Shown: positions 28,336 through 37,805, numbered from the stretch's first letter. The stretch: 64,000 nt of DNA from JAPPHA01 sp963664045 (GCA_963664045.2 CAXXGT010000012.1:310001-374000); one strand, 5' to 3'. The notes: generated by a model not told the origin, from the sequence alone. Numbers and translations: made by a program.

Positions 28336-30892
28336 TGACAAGACTGGCTTCAGGCCCAGACGTCCGCTGACGCTGAGAAGCGGCTCCGAGAAAAGCCACG
28401 TGAAGCAGAGCTTTTCTCACGGCCGCACGAAATCGGTTGTCGTCGAGACCAAGCGGCGGCGCCAGATCAACAAGCCGGGCTCCCGCCCCCCACAGCCTGT
28501 TCCCCCGGCACCTCCTCCTCCGCCCGCTCCCCGGCCTGCACCCTCGCCCGTGGCGGAAGTGCAGCAGACGATTCCGGATGCTCCCGCCCCTGCTGTCGAT
28601 GAAATTCCGGACTCCGAGCGGAGGCAGAAGGAAGAATATGTGCGGGCGCTTGCGGCCGAGAAGTTGAAGGAACAGGAGCGGAAACGCTCCGAGGCCGAAG
28701 ACCAGCAGAAGAGGGAGGTCGAGCGGGAACTCAGGAAGCAGGAGAAAGTCGCGAAGGATCGCGAAAACGAGGAAGTTCAACGCCGGATCCGGGAACGGAA
28801 AGAAGAATCGCGAAGAGCGAGGGAAAAGCCCGCGCGTCCGCAAAAACCCCAACGCACGCCGGCCACGCCCCCTGTTGCTCCGGTCCAGACCGAGGGAACC
28901 GGAGAAGCACGCGGAACGCCCCGCCGAAGCGATAAACCGGACGATGAAACGCGCCGGCGCCAGGCTCGCGGTCGGGGGCAGGACAAGCCGCGCAGATCGG
29001 GAAAGCTCACCATTGCCCAGGCACTCTCGGGCGATGGTGGCAGGGAACGCTCGCTTGCGTCAATTCGCCGTGCGCAGGCGCGGGAACGTCGCAAGACCAT
29101 GGGATCGGAACACAAGGAACGTGAAAAGATCGTTCGAGATGTCCAGATTCCGGAAGCCATCACGGTTCAGGAACTCGCCAATCGCATGGCGGAGAGGTCG
29201 GCGTCGGTGATCAAGGCCTTGATGGCAAACGGGATCATGGCGACCCAGAATCAGGCGATCGATGCCGATACTGCCGAGGTGATCGTCGAGGAATTCGGGC
29301 ACACCCCCACGCGGGTTTCGGATGCAGATGTCGAAGACGCGATCGAGACCGCAGTTGACGCACCCGAATCCCTGGTTTCCCGTCCACCGGTCGTGACAGT
29401 CATGGGTCATGTCGATCACGGGAAAACGTCGATCCTGGATGCAATCCGGAGTGCCAACGTCGTCTCGGGAGAGGCCGGGGGAATCACCCAGCATATCGGC
29501 GCCTATCAGGTCTCGGATTCCGATGGTTCCAGGATCACGTTTCTCGACACGCCCGGCCACGCCGCCTTTACCTCGATGCGCGCACGCGGTGCCCAGGTCA
29601 CCGACATCGTCGTCTTGGTTGTTGCCGCGGACGATGCAGTGATGCCGCAGACGGTGGAAGCGATCGATCATACCAAGGCCGCAAACGTGCCGATGATCAT
29701 CGCCATCAACAAGATCGACCGGGAGGCAGCCGATCCAGAAAAGGTTCGCTCCGAACTCCTGCGGCATGGCGTCGTTGTCGAATCAATGTCGGGAGATGTC
29801 CTCGATGTCGAGGTTTCGGCAATATCGGGCGAAGGGCTCGACCGTTTGCTTGAGGCGATTTCTCTCCAGGCTGAAATTCTCGAACTCGAGGCCAACCCGG
29901 ACCGGCGCGCAGAAGCTGCGGTCATCGAGGCGAAGCTGGACACGAACCGGGGCAATGTTGCGACTGTTCTGGTTCAGAAAGGGACGCTTCGACTCAAGGA
30001 TATCATCGTTGTCGGTGAGCAGTGGGGAAAGGTTCGTGCACTCGTCAATGATCGTGGAGAGCAGGTGGACAGTGCCGGGCCGTCGGAGCCGGTCGAAGTC
30101 CTTGGACTGAACGGAACGCCGGTAGCCGGTGACACGTTGCATGTATTGTCCAGCGAGTCGGAAGCGCGCGGGATCGTGAATTACCGTATCCAGCAGGCGA
30201 AGGACCGGAGATTTGCTGCGGGTACCGTTGTTTCGATCGATCAGCTTCTTGCCCGTGCGAGGGAAGGGACGGAAGTCCGCGAACTTCCACTGGTAATCAA
30301 GGCGGATGCGCAAGGGTCCGCCGAAGCCATTTCCCAGGCGGTCGAAAAGATCGGCAACGAAGAAGTCCACGTTCGCGTACTGCATTCAGGGGTCGGTGCG
30401 ATCACCGAATCCGACGTTGCACTGGCGGAAGGATCGGAAGCGCACATTGTCGGTTTCAATGTCCGGGCAAACGCGCAGGCCCGAAATCGTGCGACCCAGA
30501 GGTCAGTCGAAATCAGGTATTACTCGATCATCTATGATCTGATTGACGATGTGCGGGACCGGGCATCCGGTCTTCTCTCTGCCGAGGTTCGGGAACAGTT
30601 CATCGGCTACGCAGCGATCAAGGAGGTCTTCAGGATCACCGGAGTCGGTCGCGTGGCGGGGTGCATTGTCAATGAGGGGACTGCGCGCCGCAGCGCCGGA
30701 GTCAGGCTTCTCAGGGACAATGTGGTTATTCACGAAGGCAGGTTGAAGACGCTCAAACGCTTCAAGGACGAGGTCAGGGAGGTTCAGGCCGGCCAGGAAT
30801 GCGGCATGGCTTTCGAGAACTACGAAGATATTCGTGAAGGCGATGTCATCGAAATCTTCGAGTCCGAGGAAATCGAACGCTCGCTGGCGTAA
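28325..30892 (+). CDS. infB: Translation initiation factor IF-2
   Basis: An 855-residue IF-2, the GTPase that brings initiator tRNA to the ribosome. The N-terminal ~280 residues hold a Pro-rich stretch and a long charged helix rich in Arg/Glu/Lys. The G domain starts near residue 358 with GHVDHGKTSILD (G1), DTPGHAAF (G3) and NKID (G4), followed by beta-barrel and initiator-tRNA-binding domains (TARRSAGVRLLRDNVVIHEG). It overlaps ylxR. Unusually, rbfA and truB do not follow; hslV starts 10 bases downstream. Confidence 0.96.
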   Translation: MTDNDKTGFRPRRPLTLRSGSEKSHVKQSFSHGRTKSVVVETKRRRQINKPGSRPPQPVPPAPPPPPAPRPAPSPVAEVQQTIPDAPAPAVDEIPDSERRQKEEYVRALAAEKLKEQERKRSEAEDQQKREVERELRKQEKVAKDRENEEVQRRIRERKEESRRAREKPARPQKPQRTPATPPVAPVQTEGTGEARGTPRRSDKPDDETRRRQARGRGQDKPRRSGKLTIAQALSGDGGRERSLASIRRAQARERRKTMGSEHKEREKIVRDVQIPEAITVQELANRMAERSASVIKALMANGIMATQNQAIDADTAEVIVEEFGHTPTRVSDADVEDAIETAVDAPESLVSRPPVVTVMGHVDHGKTSILDAIRSANVVSGEAGGITQHIGAYQVSDSDGSRITFLDTPGHAAFTSMRARGAQVTDIVVLVVAADDAVMPQTVEAIDHTKAANVPMIIAINKIDREAADPEKVRSELLRHGVVVESMSGDVLDVEVSAISGEGLDRLLEAISLQAEILELEANPDRRAEAAVIEAKLDTNRGNVATVLVQKGTLRLKDIIVVGEQWGKVRALVNDRGEQVDSAGPSEPVEVLGLNGTPVAGDTLHVLSSESEARGIVNYRIQQAKDRRFAAGTVVSIDQLLARAREGTEVRELPLVIKADAQGSAEAISQAVEKIGNEEVHVRVLHSGVGAITESDVALAEGSEAHIVGFNVRANAQARNRATQRSVEIRYYSIIYDLIDDVRDRASGLLSAEVREQFIGYAAIKEVFRITGVGRVAGCIVNEGTARRSAGVRLLRDNVVIHEGRLKTLKRFKDEVREVQAGQECGMAFENYEDIREGDVIEIFESEEIERSLA

Positions 30893-30902
30893 TTCCGAAA
30901 CT

Positions 30903-31472
30903 ATGGAACTTTCTCACAGTCGCCGGTCCGATTGGCACGGCACCACGATCATAGGAATCCGGAAAGACGGACAGGTTGCCGTTGCCGGCGATGGCCAGGT
31001 CAGCCTCGGCCAGACGGTCATCAAGGGATCTGCCCGGAAAATTAGACGTATCAGAACCGGCGGACAGGAAATAATCTGCGGATTTGCCGGCTCCACGGCC
31101 GATGCCTTCACACTTGTTGAGCGCCTGGAGACCAAACTTGAGGCCAGCCCGGGCCAGTTGACCCGGGCGGCGGTCGAGCTTGCGAAGGACTGGCGCACGG
31201 ACAAGTACCTGCGAAATCTTGAGGCCATGCTGATTGTTACCGATGGTCGGGAACTCTTGGTCGTGACAGGTGCGGGGGATGTGCTTGATCCCGAGCACGG
31301 CATCGCGGCGATCGGCTCCGGCGGGAATTACGCGCTCGCGGCGGCAAGGGCAATGATTTCAGGCAGCGACAATGCCGAGACAATCGCCCGGAAAGCCATG
31401 GAAATCGCTGCTGATATCTGTGTCTACACGAATTCCGAGTTGTGTGTGGAGTTGATCGAGGAACGCGGGTAA
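30903..31472 (+). CDS. hslV: ATP-dependent protease subunit HslV
   Basis: A 189-residue HslV peptidase of the HslUV (ClpYQ) complex, a cytoplasmic proteasome-like particle. The catalytic Thr14 becomes N-terminal after cleavage within WHGTTI. Other blocks are VAGDGQVSLGQTV, KIRRI, GFAGSTADAFTL and IGSGGNYALAAARAM. Because the propeptide is short, ATG 30903 (MELSHSRRSDWHG) is the only start that keeps it; the ribosome site is weak, so coupling to infB is likely. hslU follows 84 bases later. Confidence 0.95.
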   Translation: MELSHSRRSDWHGTTIIGIRKDGQVAVAGDGQVSLGQTVIKGSARKIRRIRTGGQEIICGFAGSTADAFTLVERLETKLEASPGQLTRAAVELAKDWRTDKYLRNLEAMLIVTDGRELLVVTGAGDVLDPEHGIAAIGSGGNYALAAARAMISGSDNAETIARKAMEIAADICVYTNSELCVELIEERG

Positions 31473-31556
31473 TCGAGCTGCGCATTCCGGGCACTCACCG
31501 GAAAAATGAAATTGCTGGCGATGTCCGCAGGGCAAACCGGTTGAAGGGATTGTTGT

Positions 31557-32864
31557 GTGACCAATTTGACCCCACGTGAGATCGTCTCCGAACTCGACCG
31601 ATACATAATCGGCCAGAAGGATGCGAAACGGGCCGTTGCTGTTGCCCTCAGGAGCCGCTGGCGAAGGAAACAGCTGGACGATGCGATCCGGGACGAAGTC
31701 TATCCCAAGAATATCCTGATGATCGGACCCACGGGGGTCGGGAAAACCGAGATTTCACGCCGGCTGGCGAGGTTGGCGAAGGCGCCTTTCATCAAGGTCG
31801 AGGCAACGAAATTTACCGAGGTCGGATATGTCGGTCGCGATGTCGACCAGATCGTCAGGGACCTCGTCGACAGTGCGATCATCATGGTTCGTGGGCACAT
31901 GAGGGAGGAAGTCCTCGAACAGGCCAGGGAGGCCGCGGAAGAGCGTATCATTGACATATTTGCGGGCACGGACTCACGTGAACAGACCCGCGAACGTTTT
32001 CGCAGGATGCTGCGTAGCGGCCAGCTGGATGACAAGACGATCGAAATCGAGGTTTCGGACACCTCCAATCCGCTAGAGACCTTCGAGATTCCCGGGCAGC
32101 CGGGCACCAACGTCGGCATGGTCAATCTTGGCGAGATCCTGGGCAAGGCGTTTTCCGGGAGGACGGTTCAACGGCGGATGACCGTGGCCGAATCCCATGA
32201 TGTGCTCGTCAGCGAGGAAGCGGACAAGCTGGTTGATTCCGAGTCCGTGACAAGCGAAGCGATACGCGCAGTCGAGGAGCACGGGATCGTGTTTGTCGAC
32301 GAAATCGACAAGGTATGTGCCAGGTCGGACATACGGGGCGCGGATGTATCCCGTGAGGGCGTCCAGAGAGACCTGCTTCCCCTGATCGAGGGAACGACCG
32401 TTTCAACCCGGTACGGTCCTGTTCAGACCGATCATATCCTGTTCATCGCTTCGGGAGCGTTTCACATTGCCAAGCCTTCGGACCTGCTGCCCGAACTGCA
32501 GGGACGATTGCCGATCCGGGTCGAACTCCGAGCCCTGACGGAAGAGGATTTCGTCCGGATACTGACCGAGACCGACAATGCCCTGACCAGGCAATACAGT
32601 GCCTTGATGGAGACGGAAGGGGTCGAGATCGAGTTTTCGGAGGACGGAGTGGGTGAAATCGCCAGGATTTCCGCCGAGGTCAATCGCTCGATCGAGAACA
32701 TCGGTGCGAGGCGCCTGTACACCGTCATGGAGCGGGTTTTCGAAGATCTCGGCTTCAATGCGCCCGACAGGCCAGGTCTCAAGGTGACAGTTGATGCCAA
32801 GTTCGTTGATGACAATCTTGGTGACCTGGCGGAGCGAGCCGATCTGACACGCTACGTTCTCTAG
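31557..32864 (+). CDS. hslU: ATP-dependent protease ATPase subunit HslU
   Basis: A 435-residue AAA+ unfoldase partner of HslV. Walker A is IGPTGVGKTE near residue 55, Walker B is GIVFVDEIDKV near 245, with the inserted I domain between them (~110-230). The C-terminus ends LTRYVL, the tail that docks into HslV and opens its gate. GTG 31557 follows AAGGGA with 7-base spacing. It starts with TPREIVSELDRYIIGQKDAK, as expected. Complete and intact. Confidence 0.96.
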   Translation: MTNLTPREIVSELDRYIIGQKDAKRAVAVALRSRWRRKQLDDAIRDEVYPKNILMIGPTGVGKTEISRRLARLAKAPFIKVEATKFTEVGYVGRDVDQIVRDLVDSAIIMVRGHMREEVLEQAREAAEERIIDIFAGTDSREQTRERFRRMLRSGQLDDKTIEIEVSDTSNPLETFEIPGQPGTNVGMVNLGEILGKAFSGRTVQRRMTVAESHDVLVSEEADKLVDSESVTSEAIRAVEEHGIVFVDEIDKVCARSDIRGADVSREGVQRDLLPLIEGTTVSTRYGPVQTDHILFIASGAFHIAKPSDLLPELQGRLPIRVELRALTEEDFVRILTETDNALTRQYSALMETEGVEIEFSEDGVGEIARISAEVNRSIENIGARRLYTVMERVFEDLGFNAPDRPGLKVTVDAKFVDDNLGDLAERADLTRYVL

Positions 32865-33355
32865 GACGGCACTGGAGAACCCCGGGCCGGGAACCAGAAA
32901 GGCCGGCGGCCGGTTTTCCCAGTGTGATGATCAACAAGCATGGGGAAACGGACAGGGTGCGTGCGAAGCCGGCCGGCGTGAGGCTTCCTGCGTGATCCGG
33001 GCCGGGCCTTCAGGGTCCGGCGCGAATCTGGACGAGCGATTGCATGTTCACGATTGAGGTGTAACACCAACGCGTGGCTGGCGCAATGTTTGGTCTGGCC
33101 GGCATCGGGGCTGCTGGAATTCTCGGCAAGATCGGTCAGGCCAATGCCGAAGTCCGGCAGCAGCCGGAATTCTTCGGGAATCAGCTGCCCTGGCGTCAGT
33201 CCTGTTCCCGCGGGTAACCACCGGAACCGGTCAAGAGTGCCGGGACAACAAGACCAGGACGAGAAACAAACTTGGCAGCTCGCAGTGTCCAGCGCAGTGT
33301 CCAGCACATGTGACGACGAGAGAGATTGGTTCCGTGCTGGTTGGATATCAGCTGG
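32865..33355. other. Degenerate intergenic region after hslU
   Basis: About 490 bases with no recognisable gene, leading into a reverse-transcriptase fragment. It may be the decayed upstream part of that element, but I find no homologous blocks to prove it. A short GC hairpin followed by four Ts near 32901-32917 could end hslU transcription; the evidence is weak. Confidence 0.3.
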
Positions 33356-33562
33356 CGCGTGCTTGATGTTCTGTGCAAGCGTCTTGGTCGCTACGGGCTG
33401 ACGCTCCACCCGACCAAGACACGCTACGTGGATTTTCGACAGAAGCCCCCGGGCGAACACGATCCAGGCACGACATTCGACTTCCTCGGTTTCACTTTCC
33501 TGTGGGGACGGTCGAGACGAGGTGCAACTGTCGTCCGCCGGATCACCGCCAAGGGACGCTGA
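33356..33562 (+). pseudogene. Group II intron reverse transcriptase, internal fragment
   Basis: About 68 codons match the end of the reverse transcriptase domain and start of the thumb/maturase region of group II intron proteins: CKRLGRYGLTLHPTKTRYVD, then FDFLGFTFLWGRSRRGATVV and TAKGR before the stop. The YxDD catalytic core and the rest of the protein are absent, so it is a dead fragment. It lies 0.8 kb upstream of an ORF-less group II intron on the same strand and may come from the same or a related intron. Confidence 0.7.
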
Positions 33563-33795
33563 TGCTCATCAACGTGCCTATCGCACTGCGACATACCGAT
33601 CCGCCCGTCGTCTCCATGATCGGGATTGGACATGACTTTGCAATATTGACGGGATTCGCGGTTCAACCACCTTGGTGGCCACACCAGATGCAGGGATTCT
33701 TTCACAGGAACGGCGTTTCATCGGCTGAGAATAACATCTTCCTGATTTGCCTTTGATTCTGCTTTGGCTGGCTCATGCAAGCGACAACCACGAAA

Positions 33796-33815
33796 ACGCG
33801 CCTTTCACGGCGCAC
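33796..33815 (-). repeat. Inverted 20-base copy of the group II intron 5' terminus
   Basis: On the minus strand this reads GTGCGCCGTGAAAGGCGCGT, identical to the first 20 bases of the intron at 34351-34370 but in the opposite orientation. Weaker likeness (GTTGTCGCTT) continues beyond. It lies 13 bases past the lysR stop codon and is probably the stub of another intron copy. Confidence 0.6.
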
Positions 33816-34350
33816 TGAGAAATCGTGGCTAAGTGCTCCTTTCGGATATCAGGCTCCAGAAGTTTTCGGCCGTGCGAGGAAGCGGGCTTTTGTCACGGAA
33901 AATTCGGACTTCAACCGGGATACACCAGCTCTGATCGCCCGCCAGCACAAGAGAACCATCACCGATGGATTTTCTCGCCAACATCTCGGCGATCCACGTG
34001 ACGCCCAGTCCGCTCTCCGCCATAGATTTCAAGGCACCGGCGAGAGGCGAGGAAGAACTCTTCTTCACGAACACGGGGCCATCATGACGTGCCAGCATGG
34101 CATCGACAATCTGGCCGAGCGCCGAAGCTTCCGAGAAATAAAGGTGCTCAACCGGGGCTTGCCTTGTTCCGGGAAGCGCATGGATCGGCAAACCCTCGGC
34201 ATCGGGAGCGGAAACCGGGATCAAACGATCCGATCCAGCAACCGCAGACTCGAAAAGCGACTGATCGAACCCCAGGTCCGCGTCCGGGTGCCAAATGCAG
34301 AGCATAAAGTGACACAGCCCGTGGGTAAGATACCTAGCGCAGGTATTCAT

Positions 34351-35235
34351 GTGCGCCGTGAAAGGCGCGTCATCCTTGTGGGTGCGAATCCCACTCAACA
34401 GTTGTCGCTTCGGTTGGTAGCAGCCAGAGCGGTTCGTGGAGGTAACGAAATGGACTGAAGCACTTTGGTGTCAAAGGGCTGCCTTGGGCGGCTCAGCGAG
34501 CAGGCAGGCCGGAACGCGAGTGAACGCCGAGCAGGCCTCGAAACGCGTAATGCGGGAGCCGACCCTCCGTGAATTAGGGGAAGGCCGACGGCGGTTCGGG
34601 AAGCAAGCGACAAATGCACCGAATCGTTCCCGCCGGGGTATTGGCGCCGGCATGTCTGCAAGATGGATGACGATGCAACACGGGAAGCCCTGTCGGTGGT
34701 GCGCACGCACCAACCGGAAATCCGCGAGGACCAGTCCGGGCCGTCAGGGTGGCGGAGAGGCCCGTAATACTGAGGACACCGGGTAACGCCGGTCGAGGGA
34801 AGGGGCCTCAGGTGCGGAGGGACGCGGAAAGGATGAATGCCTGCGGGAGTGGCTCAGCCTATAACCCCGCCTCGAGGGCAGCGACTTCGGAACGCGTCAC
34901 ATGCGGAAGCGAAGGGGTCGGACCCGAACGGTTCGATACCGCCGGGGCGTGAACAGGCCCGGCGGCACACCGGAAACGACGCGGGAGGCAGGATGGCTGT
35001 CGTGCAGCGGCCTCGGGTTACCGGACCAACCGGCTCCTTCCTCCCACGACCCGTTCTGGTGGCCCGTGGGCGAAGCGCATGATCCCACTGGAGAGCCCGG
35101 TGCGGGAAATCCGCACGCCGGGTTCGGAGAGCGGGGGACTGGAAACGCGGCCATGGGAGCCGGACTGAGGCCTGGAGCGAAAGCGACGGACAAGCCACCG
35201 GACCCTAAAGCTGGCGCGCCAGCCCCCGACTCTAC
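34351..35235 (+). mobile_element. ORF-less group II intron inserted antisense in the lysR gene
   Basis: The 885-bp element begins GTGCGCC and ends CTCTAC, matching group II intron ends (5' GUGYG, 3' AY). Domain V is visible at 35093-35125 with a GAAA-type tetraloop. Excision at exactly these points restores the lysR frame. It has no reverse transcriptase gene, so mobility would need a protein from elsewhere. The last 381 bases recur without indels at 62351-62731. The 110 bases after domain V are longer than a simple domain VI. Structural class was not determined. Confidence 0.75.
35093..35125 (+). ncRNA. Group II intron domain V
   Basis: A 33-base hairpin opening GAGCCCGG and closing CCGGGTTC. 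Its inner stem GTGCGG pairs with CCGCAC around a GAAA-type loop, and two unpaired bases fall on the 3' side. This is the catalytic hairpin of group II introns and the strongest single mark of this intron. An identical copy is at 62589-62621. Confidence 0.75.
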
Positions 35236-35717
35236 ATGATTGGCTTCCAGACTCAAGGGGACATCCGACGTGTTGCCGGGAATCGTCTGATACCAGTCGG
35301 GAAAGAAGAGGATTGAAATGGTGTGTGTCGCCGCGAATTTAATCGTGTCCGCGCCTTTCGCCGTCTGCCGAATGTTCTCCAGTCCCTTATGGATCTGGTG
35401 TGTGACGTTTTCGGCAATCGGTACGAGTTGGCGGCCGCCGTCCGTGAGTTGGATAGGCCGGTCGTTCCGGTCAAACAGGGTGACGCCAACCCACTCTTCA
35501 AGCAGCCGGATCCGACGGCTGAAGGCCGGCTGCGCCACGTTCCGGCGAAGAGCGGCCCGGGAAAAACTACCCGCCTCTACCAGCGCCAGGAAATCTTCGA
35601 ACCAAGCGATCTTCATCGCCACCCCACTCTCACTCGCAGCTCCATAATGTCCACCACGACCTGAAGACCAGACAGAATCACAATAATCGCAATCGAGGGT
35701 TGATCGGCCTTGACAGT

Positions 35718-35729
35718 GTTGAGTTCAAC
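35718..35729. promoter_or_regulatory. Candidate LysR-type operator dyad
   Basis: GTTGA-GT-TCAAC is a perfect 5-bp-arm dyad within a T-N11-A-like context, the kind of site LysR regulators bind. It is ~96 bases upstream of the lysR start, in the divergent region. Called by eye only. Confidence 0.35.
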
Positions 35730-35901
35730 ATAATTCCTTCCGATCGACAATTCAGAAATCGCATGAATAATTGCCGGATTTTGAAACTGAAACCAAAACT
35801 GATCTCAATTAATATAGCAGAAACAACGGACTAAAGATCCACTGGAAGATATCTCCACATTATTTGATACAGAAAATGCATGGTCTTATCTGCAATTGGT
35901 A

Positions 35902-35930
35902 TTGACTGGATTGACCGAAAAGGCTTATTC
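35902..35930 (+). promoter_or_regulatory. Candidate promoter of the phn operon
   Basis: TTGACT (35902-35907), a 17-base spacer and TTATTC (35925-35930). The -10 is poor, as is usual for activator-dependent promoters. It would give a leader of roughly 145 bases before phnD. Confidence 0.3.
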
Positions 35931-36083
35931 AAGTGGTAAGGAAACGGCTCCCCGGTCCGATCTCGCCATGCCGTTGCAACCATTCACTCCTTGAAGTCAC
36001 GCACATGAGAGTGGCGTGGGATCGACCGGAGCGAGACGGAAATGCCACGCATCTTTGCATGCTAATTTTGGGGAGGATACCTA

Positions 36084-36950
36084 ATGTCAAACGTCAAGAA
36101 GATTTTGGCTGGCGCGGTTGCCTTGTTGCTTATGGCAAGTGCGGTTCAGGCTGACACGATAAAGTTCGGCGTGACCGACCTCACCGGTCTTGAAGAGCTG
36201 CAAACCAATTACGGGGATTTTGTCGCTGCGCTGGAAGAAATAACCGGCGACACAATCAAGTACTTTCCGGTCAATAGCCGTACGGCGGCCGTCGAAGCGA
36301 TGGCCAACGGTCATGTCGACTACATTCTCACGGGACCGGCCGAATACATCGTGTTCCGGGCACGTGCCAAAGCCATACCCGTGGTTGCCTGGCAACGCGT
36401 CGACTACTACACGACACTGTTGGTCACCAACGAATCGCCGATCAAGACGTTGGCCGACGTGAAGGGCAAGATCGTTGCCTTTGGTGACGTGGGGTCCACA
36501 TCGACCCATTTGGCACCGGCCCAGTTGCTTGCCAGCATCGGCCTCATGCCAAACGTGGACTATACGGCGTTGAATATCCATCGCGGCGTGTCCATTGAAG
36601 CCATGCTGCAAGGCGATGTCGATACCATTACTGTCGGTTCATCGCATGTGATCAACATTCGTATGGCGTACCCCGACGTCGGAATACGTGTCGCGGCCCG
36701 TGGCCCGGATCTGCCGAACGATGTCCTGGTCGCCGGAGCCCACGTCCCCGCCGAAAATGTGGAGAAAATTCGCGTGGCTTTCGTGGAGAACGCAACGATG
36801 CTCATGGAGGCGGCGCTCAAGAGTGAAGATAACAAGAAGTACATCGGTGGCCAGTTCATTCCGACAGTCGAAGATTCCGACTACGAATACGTGCGCCAGG
36901 CCTACATAACGGTGGGTGCGGAGAACCTCGCCAAGTTCATCGATGAATGA
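36084..36950 (+). CDS. phnD: Phosphonate ABC transporter, periplasmic substrate-binding protein (PhnD family)
   Basis: A 288-residue periplasmic binding protein with a clear signal peptide (MSNVKKILAGAVALLLMASA, cleavage after VQA). It has the PhnD/phosphate-phosphonate-binding blocks VDYILTGPAEYIVFRAR, VAFGDVGSTSTHLAPAQLLA and VDTITVGSSHV. ATG 36084 follows GGGGAGG. It is first in an operon with phnC, phnE, an MFS carrier and phosphonoacetate hydrolase, so its ligand is probably phosphonoacetate or a related phosphonate. Two hairpins follow it before phnC. Confidence 0.88.
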   Translation: MSNVKKILAGAVALLLMASAVQADTIKFGVTDLTGLEELQTNYGDFVAALEEITGDTIKYFPVNSRTAAVEAMANGHVDYILTGPAEYIVFRARAKAIPVVAWQRVDYYTTLLVTNESPIKTLADVKGKIVAFGDVGSTSTHLAPAQLLASIGLMPNVDYTALNIHRGVSIEAMLQGDVDTITVGSSHVINIRMAYPDVGIRVAARGPDLPNDVLVAGAHVPAENVEKIRVAFVENATMLMEAALKSEDNKKYIGGQFIPTVEDSDYEYVRQAYITVGAENLAKFIDE

Positions 36951-36963
36951 TGAGCCATCTGAT

Positions 36964-37020
36964 GCCGCCGCCTGCCGGCGGCCCAATCGAGGCACCTCTG
37001 CGGGTCTGCCCGCAGAGGTG
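36964..37020 (+). promoter_or_regulatory. Two intercistronic hairpins between phnD and phnC
   Basis: GCCGCCG pairs with CGGCGGC (36964-36982), then CACCTCTGCGGG (36993-37004) pairs exactly with 37009-37020 around a TCTG loop. No T-run follows. Such hairpins after a binding-protein gene usually protect the upstream mRNA from 3' decay so that the binding protein is made in excess over the transporter. Confidence 0.65.
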
Positions 37021-37031
37021 AGTTCTCGGGG

Positions 37032-37805
37032 GTGAAGGTCGACGATTGCGCCTTGAAGGTGAAGTCCCTCTCGTTGACTTTCGCCAATGGACTCAAGATT
37101 TTCGATAGGATCGACTTTTCCGTAGACGACGGCGAGCGAGTTGCGATTATTGGTCGTAACGGGGCGGGAAAATCGACACTATTGCGCGCTTCTCTCGGGA
37201 TGTTCCCGCAATCGAAGAGCGCGGGAGAGTGGCTCTACGGCGAGCCGATGCAGAACATCAGCGGACGCAAGAGGCGCCAGCTCCTCCGTCAGGTCGGGTT
37301 CGTACACCAGCGGCACAACCTGGTGCCCCGCGCGACGGCGCTGACCAATGTTGTTCACGGCGCCATCGTCCGCCATCGACCGAGCGTCCGGGTTTGGAAC
37401 CAGGCCTTGGCGCCAGGCCATTTGCGCGACGAGGCCATGGACCTGCTGGAGCGGGTGGGCTTGGCCGACCGCGCTCTCAACAGGGCCAGCGAATTGTCAG
37501 GAGGGCAGTCGCAGCGAGTCGCGATCGCACGGGCGCTCATGCAACGGCCGAGACTCGTGATTGCCGATGAGCCTGTCGCCAGCCTGGATCCAGTTGCCGG
37601 CGAAGAGATCATGGACCTGTTTTCGCGGTTGGTGGCCCAGCAAGACGCGACCCTCATTTTTGTCTCTCACGATCTGTCCCATGCGGTGCGCTACGCGGAC
37701 CGCATACTCGGGGTTCGCGACGGGCGCATTGACCTGGACTGCAGCGCCGATGCGAAGTCGATCGATGAGCTGGCGAGCATTTATGGAGACGATGACGATG
37801 GCTAG
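37032..37805 (+). CDS. phnC: Phosphonate ABC transporter, ATP-binding protein (PhnC family)
   Basis: A 257-residue ABC ATPase. Walker A is IIGRNGAGKSTLLR (near residue 39), the signature is ELSGGQSQRVAIARAL, Walker B is LVIADEPVASLDP, and the switch His is in FVSHDLSHAV. It resembles PhnC in length and in the QVGFVHQRHNLVPRATALTN block. The start is GTG 37032, 11 bases after the intercistronic hairpin; the ribosome site is weak. Its end overlaps the phnE start by 8 bases, implying coupled translation. Confidence 0.9.
   Translation: MKVDDCALKVKSLSLTFANGLKIFDRIDFSVDDGERVAIIGRNGAGKSTLLRASLGMFPQSKSAGEWLYGEPMQNISGRKRRQLLRQVGFVHQRHNLVPRATALTNVVHGAIVRHRPSVRVWNQALAPGHLRDEAMDLLERVGLADRALNRASELSGGQSQRVAIARALMQRPRLVIADEPVASLDPVAGEEIMDLFSRLVAQQDATLIFVSHDLSHAVRYADRILGVRDGRIDLDCSADAKSIDELASIYGDDDDG

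Larger units (their letters stand above)
33829..35622 (-). pseudogene. LysR-type regulator of the phosphonoacetate operon, split by a group II intron
   Basis: Two pieces of one gene. 35622-35236 encodes the winged-helix DNA-binding domain (FLALVEAGSFSRAALRRNVA, RIRLLEEWVGVTLFDR) and the start of the effector domain, ending SLEANH. 34350-33829 encodes the rest, from MNTCARYLTHGLCHFMLCIW to the stop. Joining them across the intron gives one frame of 302 residues, the normal LysR length. The gene is divergent from phnD-phnC-phnE-MFS-phnA. LysR-type PhnR is a known activator of phosphonoacetate hydrolase operons, so that role is inferred. The intron runs antisense to the gene, so splicing could not repair its mRNA. 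Confidence 0.85.
35623..36083. other. lysR-phnD divergent control region
   Basis: About 460 bases, AT-richer than the genes around it, with no coding frame. It contains the candidate operator at 35718-35729 and candidate promoter at 35902-35930 listed separately, and the phnD leader. Confidence 0.6.

Noticed and set aside
34897..35622. A 241-residue LysR-like protein with a novel Pro/Gly-rich C-terminus
   Set aside because: After residue 129 the frame reads into the group II intron; the true continuation lies beyond the intron.
36964..37020. Transcription terminator between phnD and phnC
   Set aside because: The stems are strong but no T-run follows and phnC-phnE-phnA lie downstream in the same direction; mRNA stabilisation fits better.
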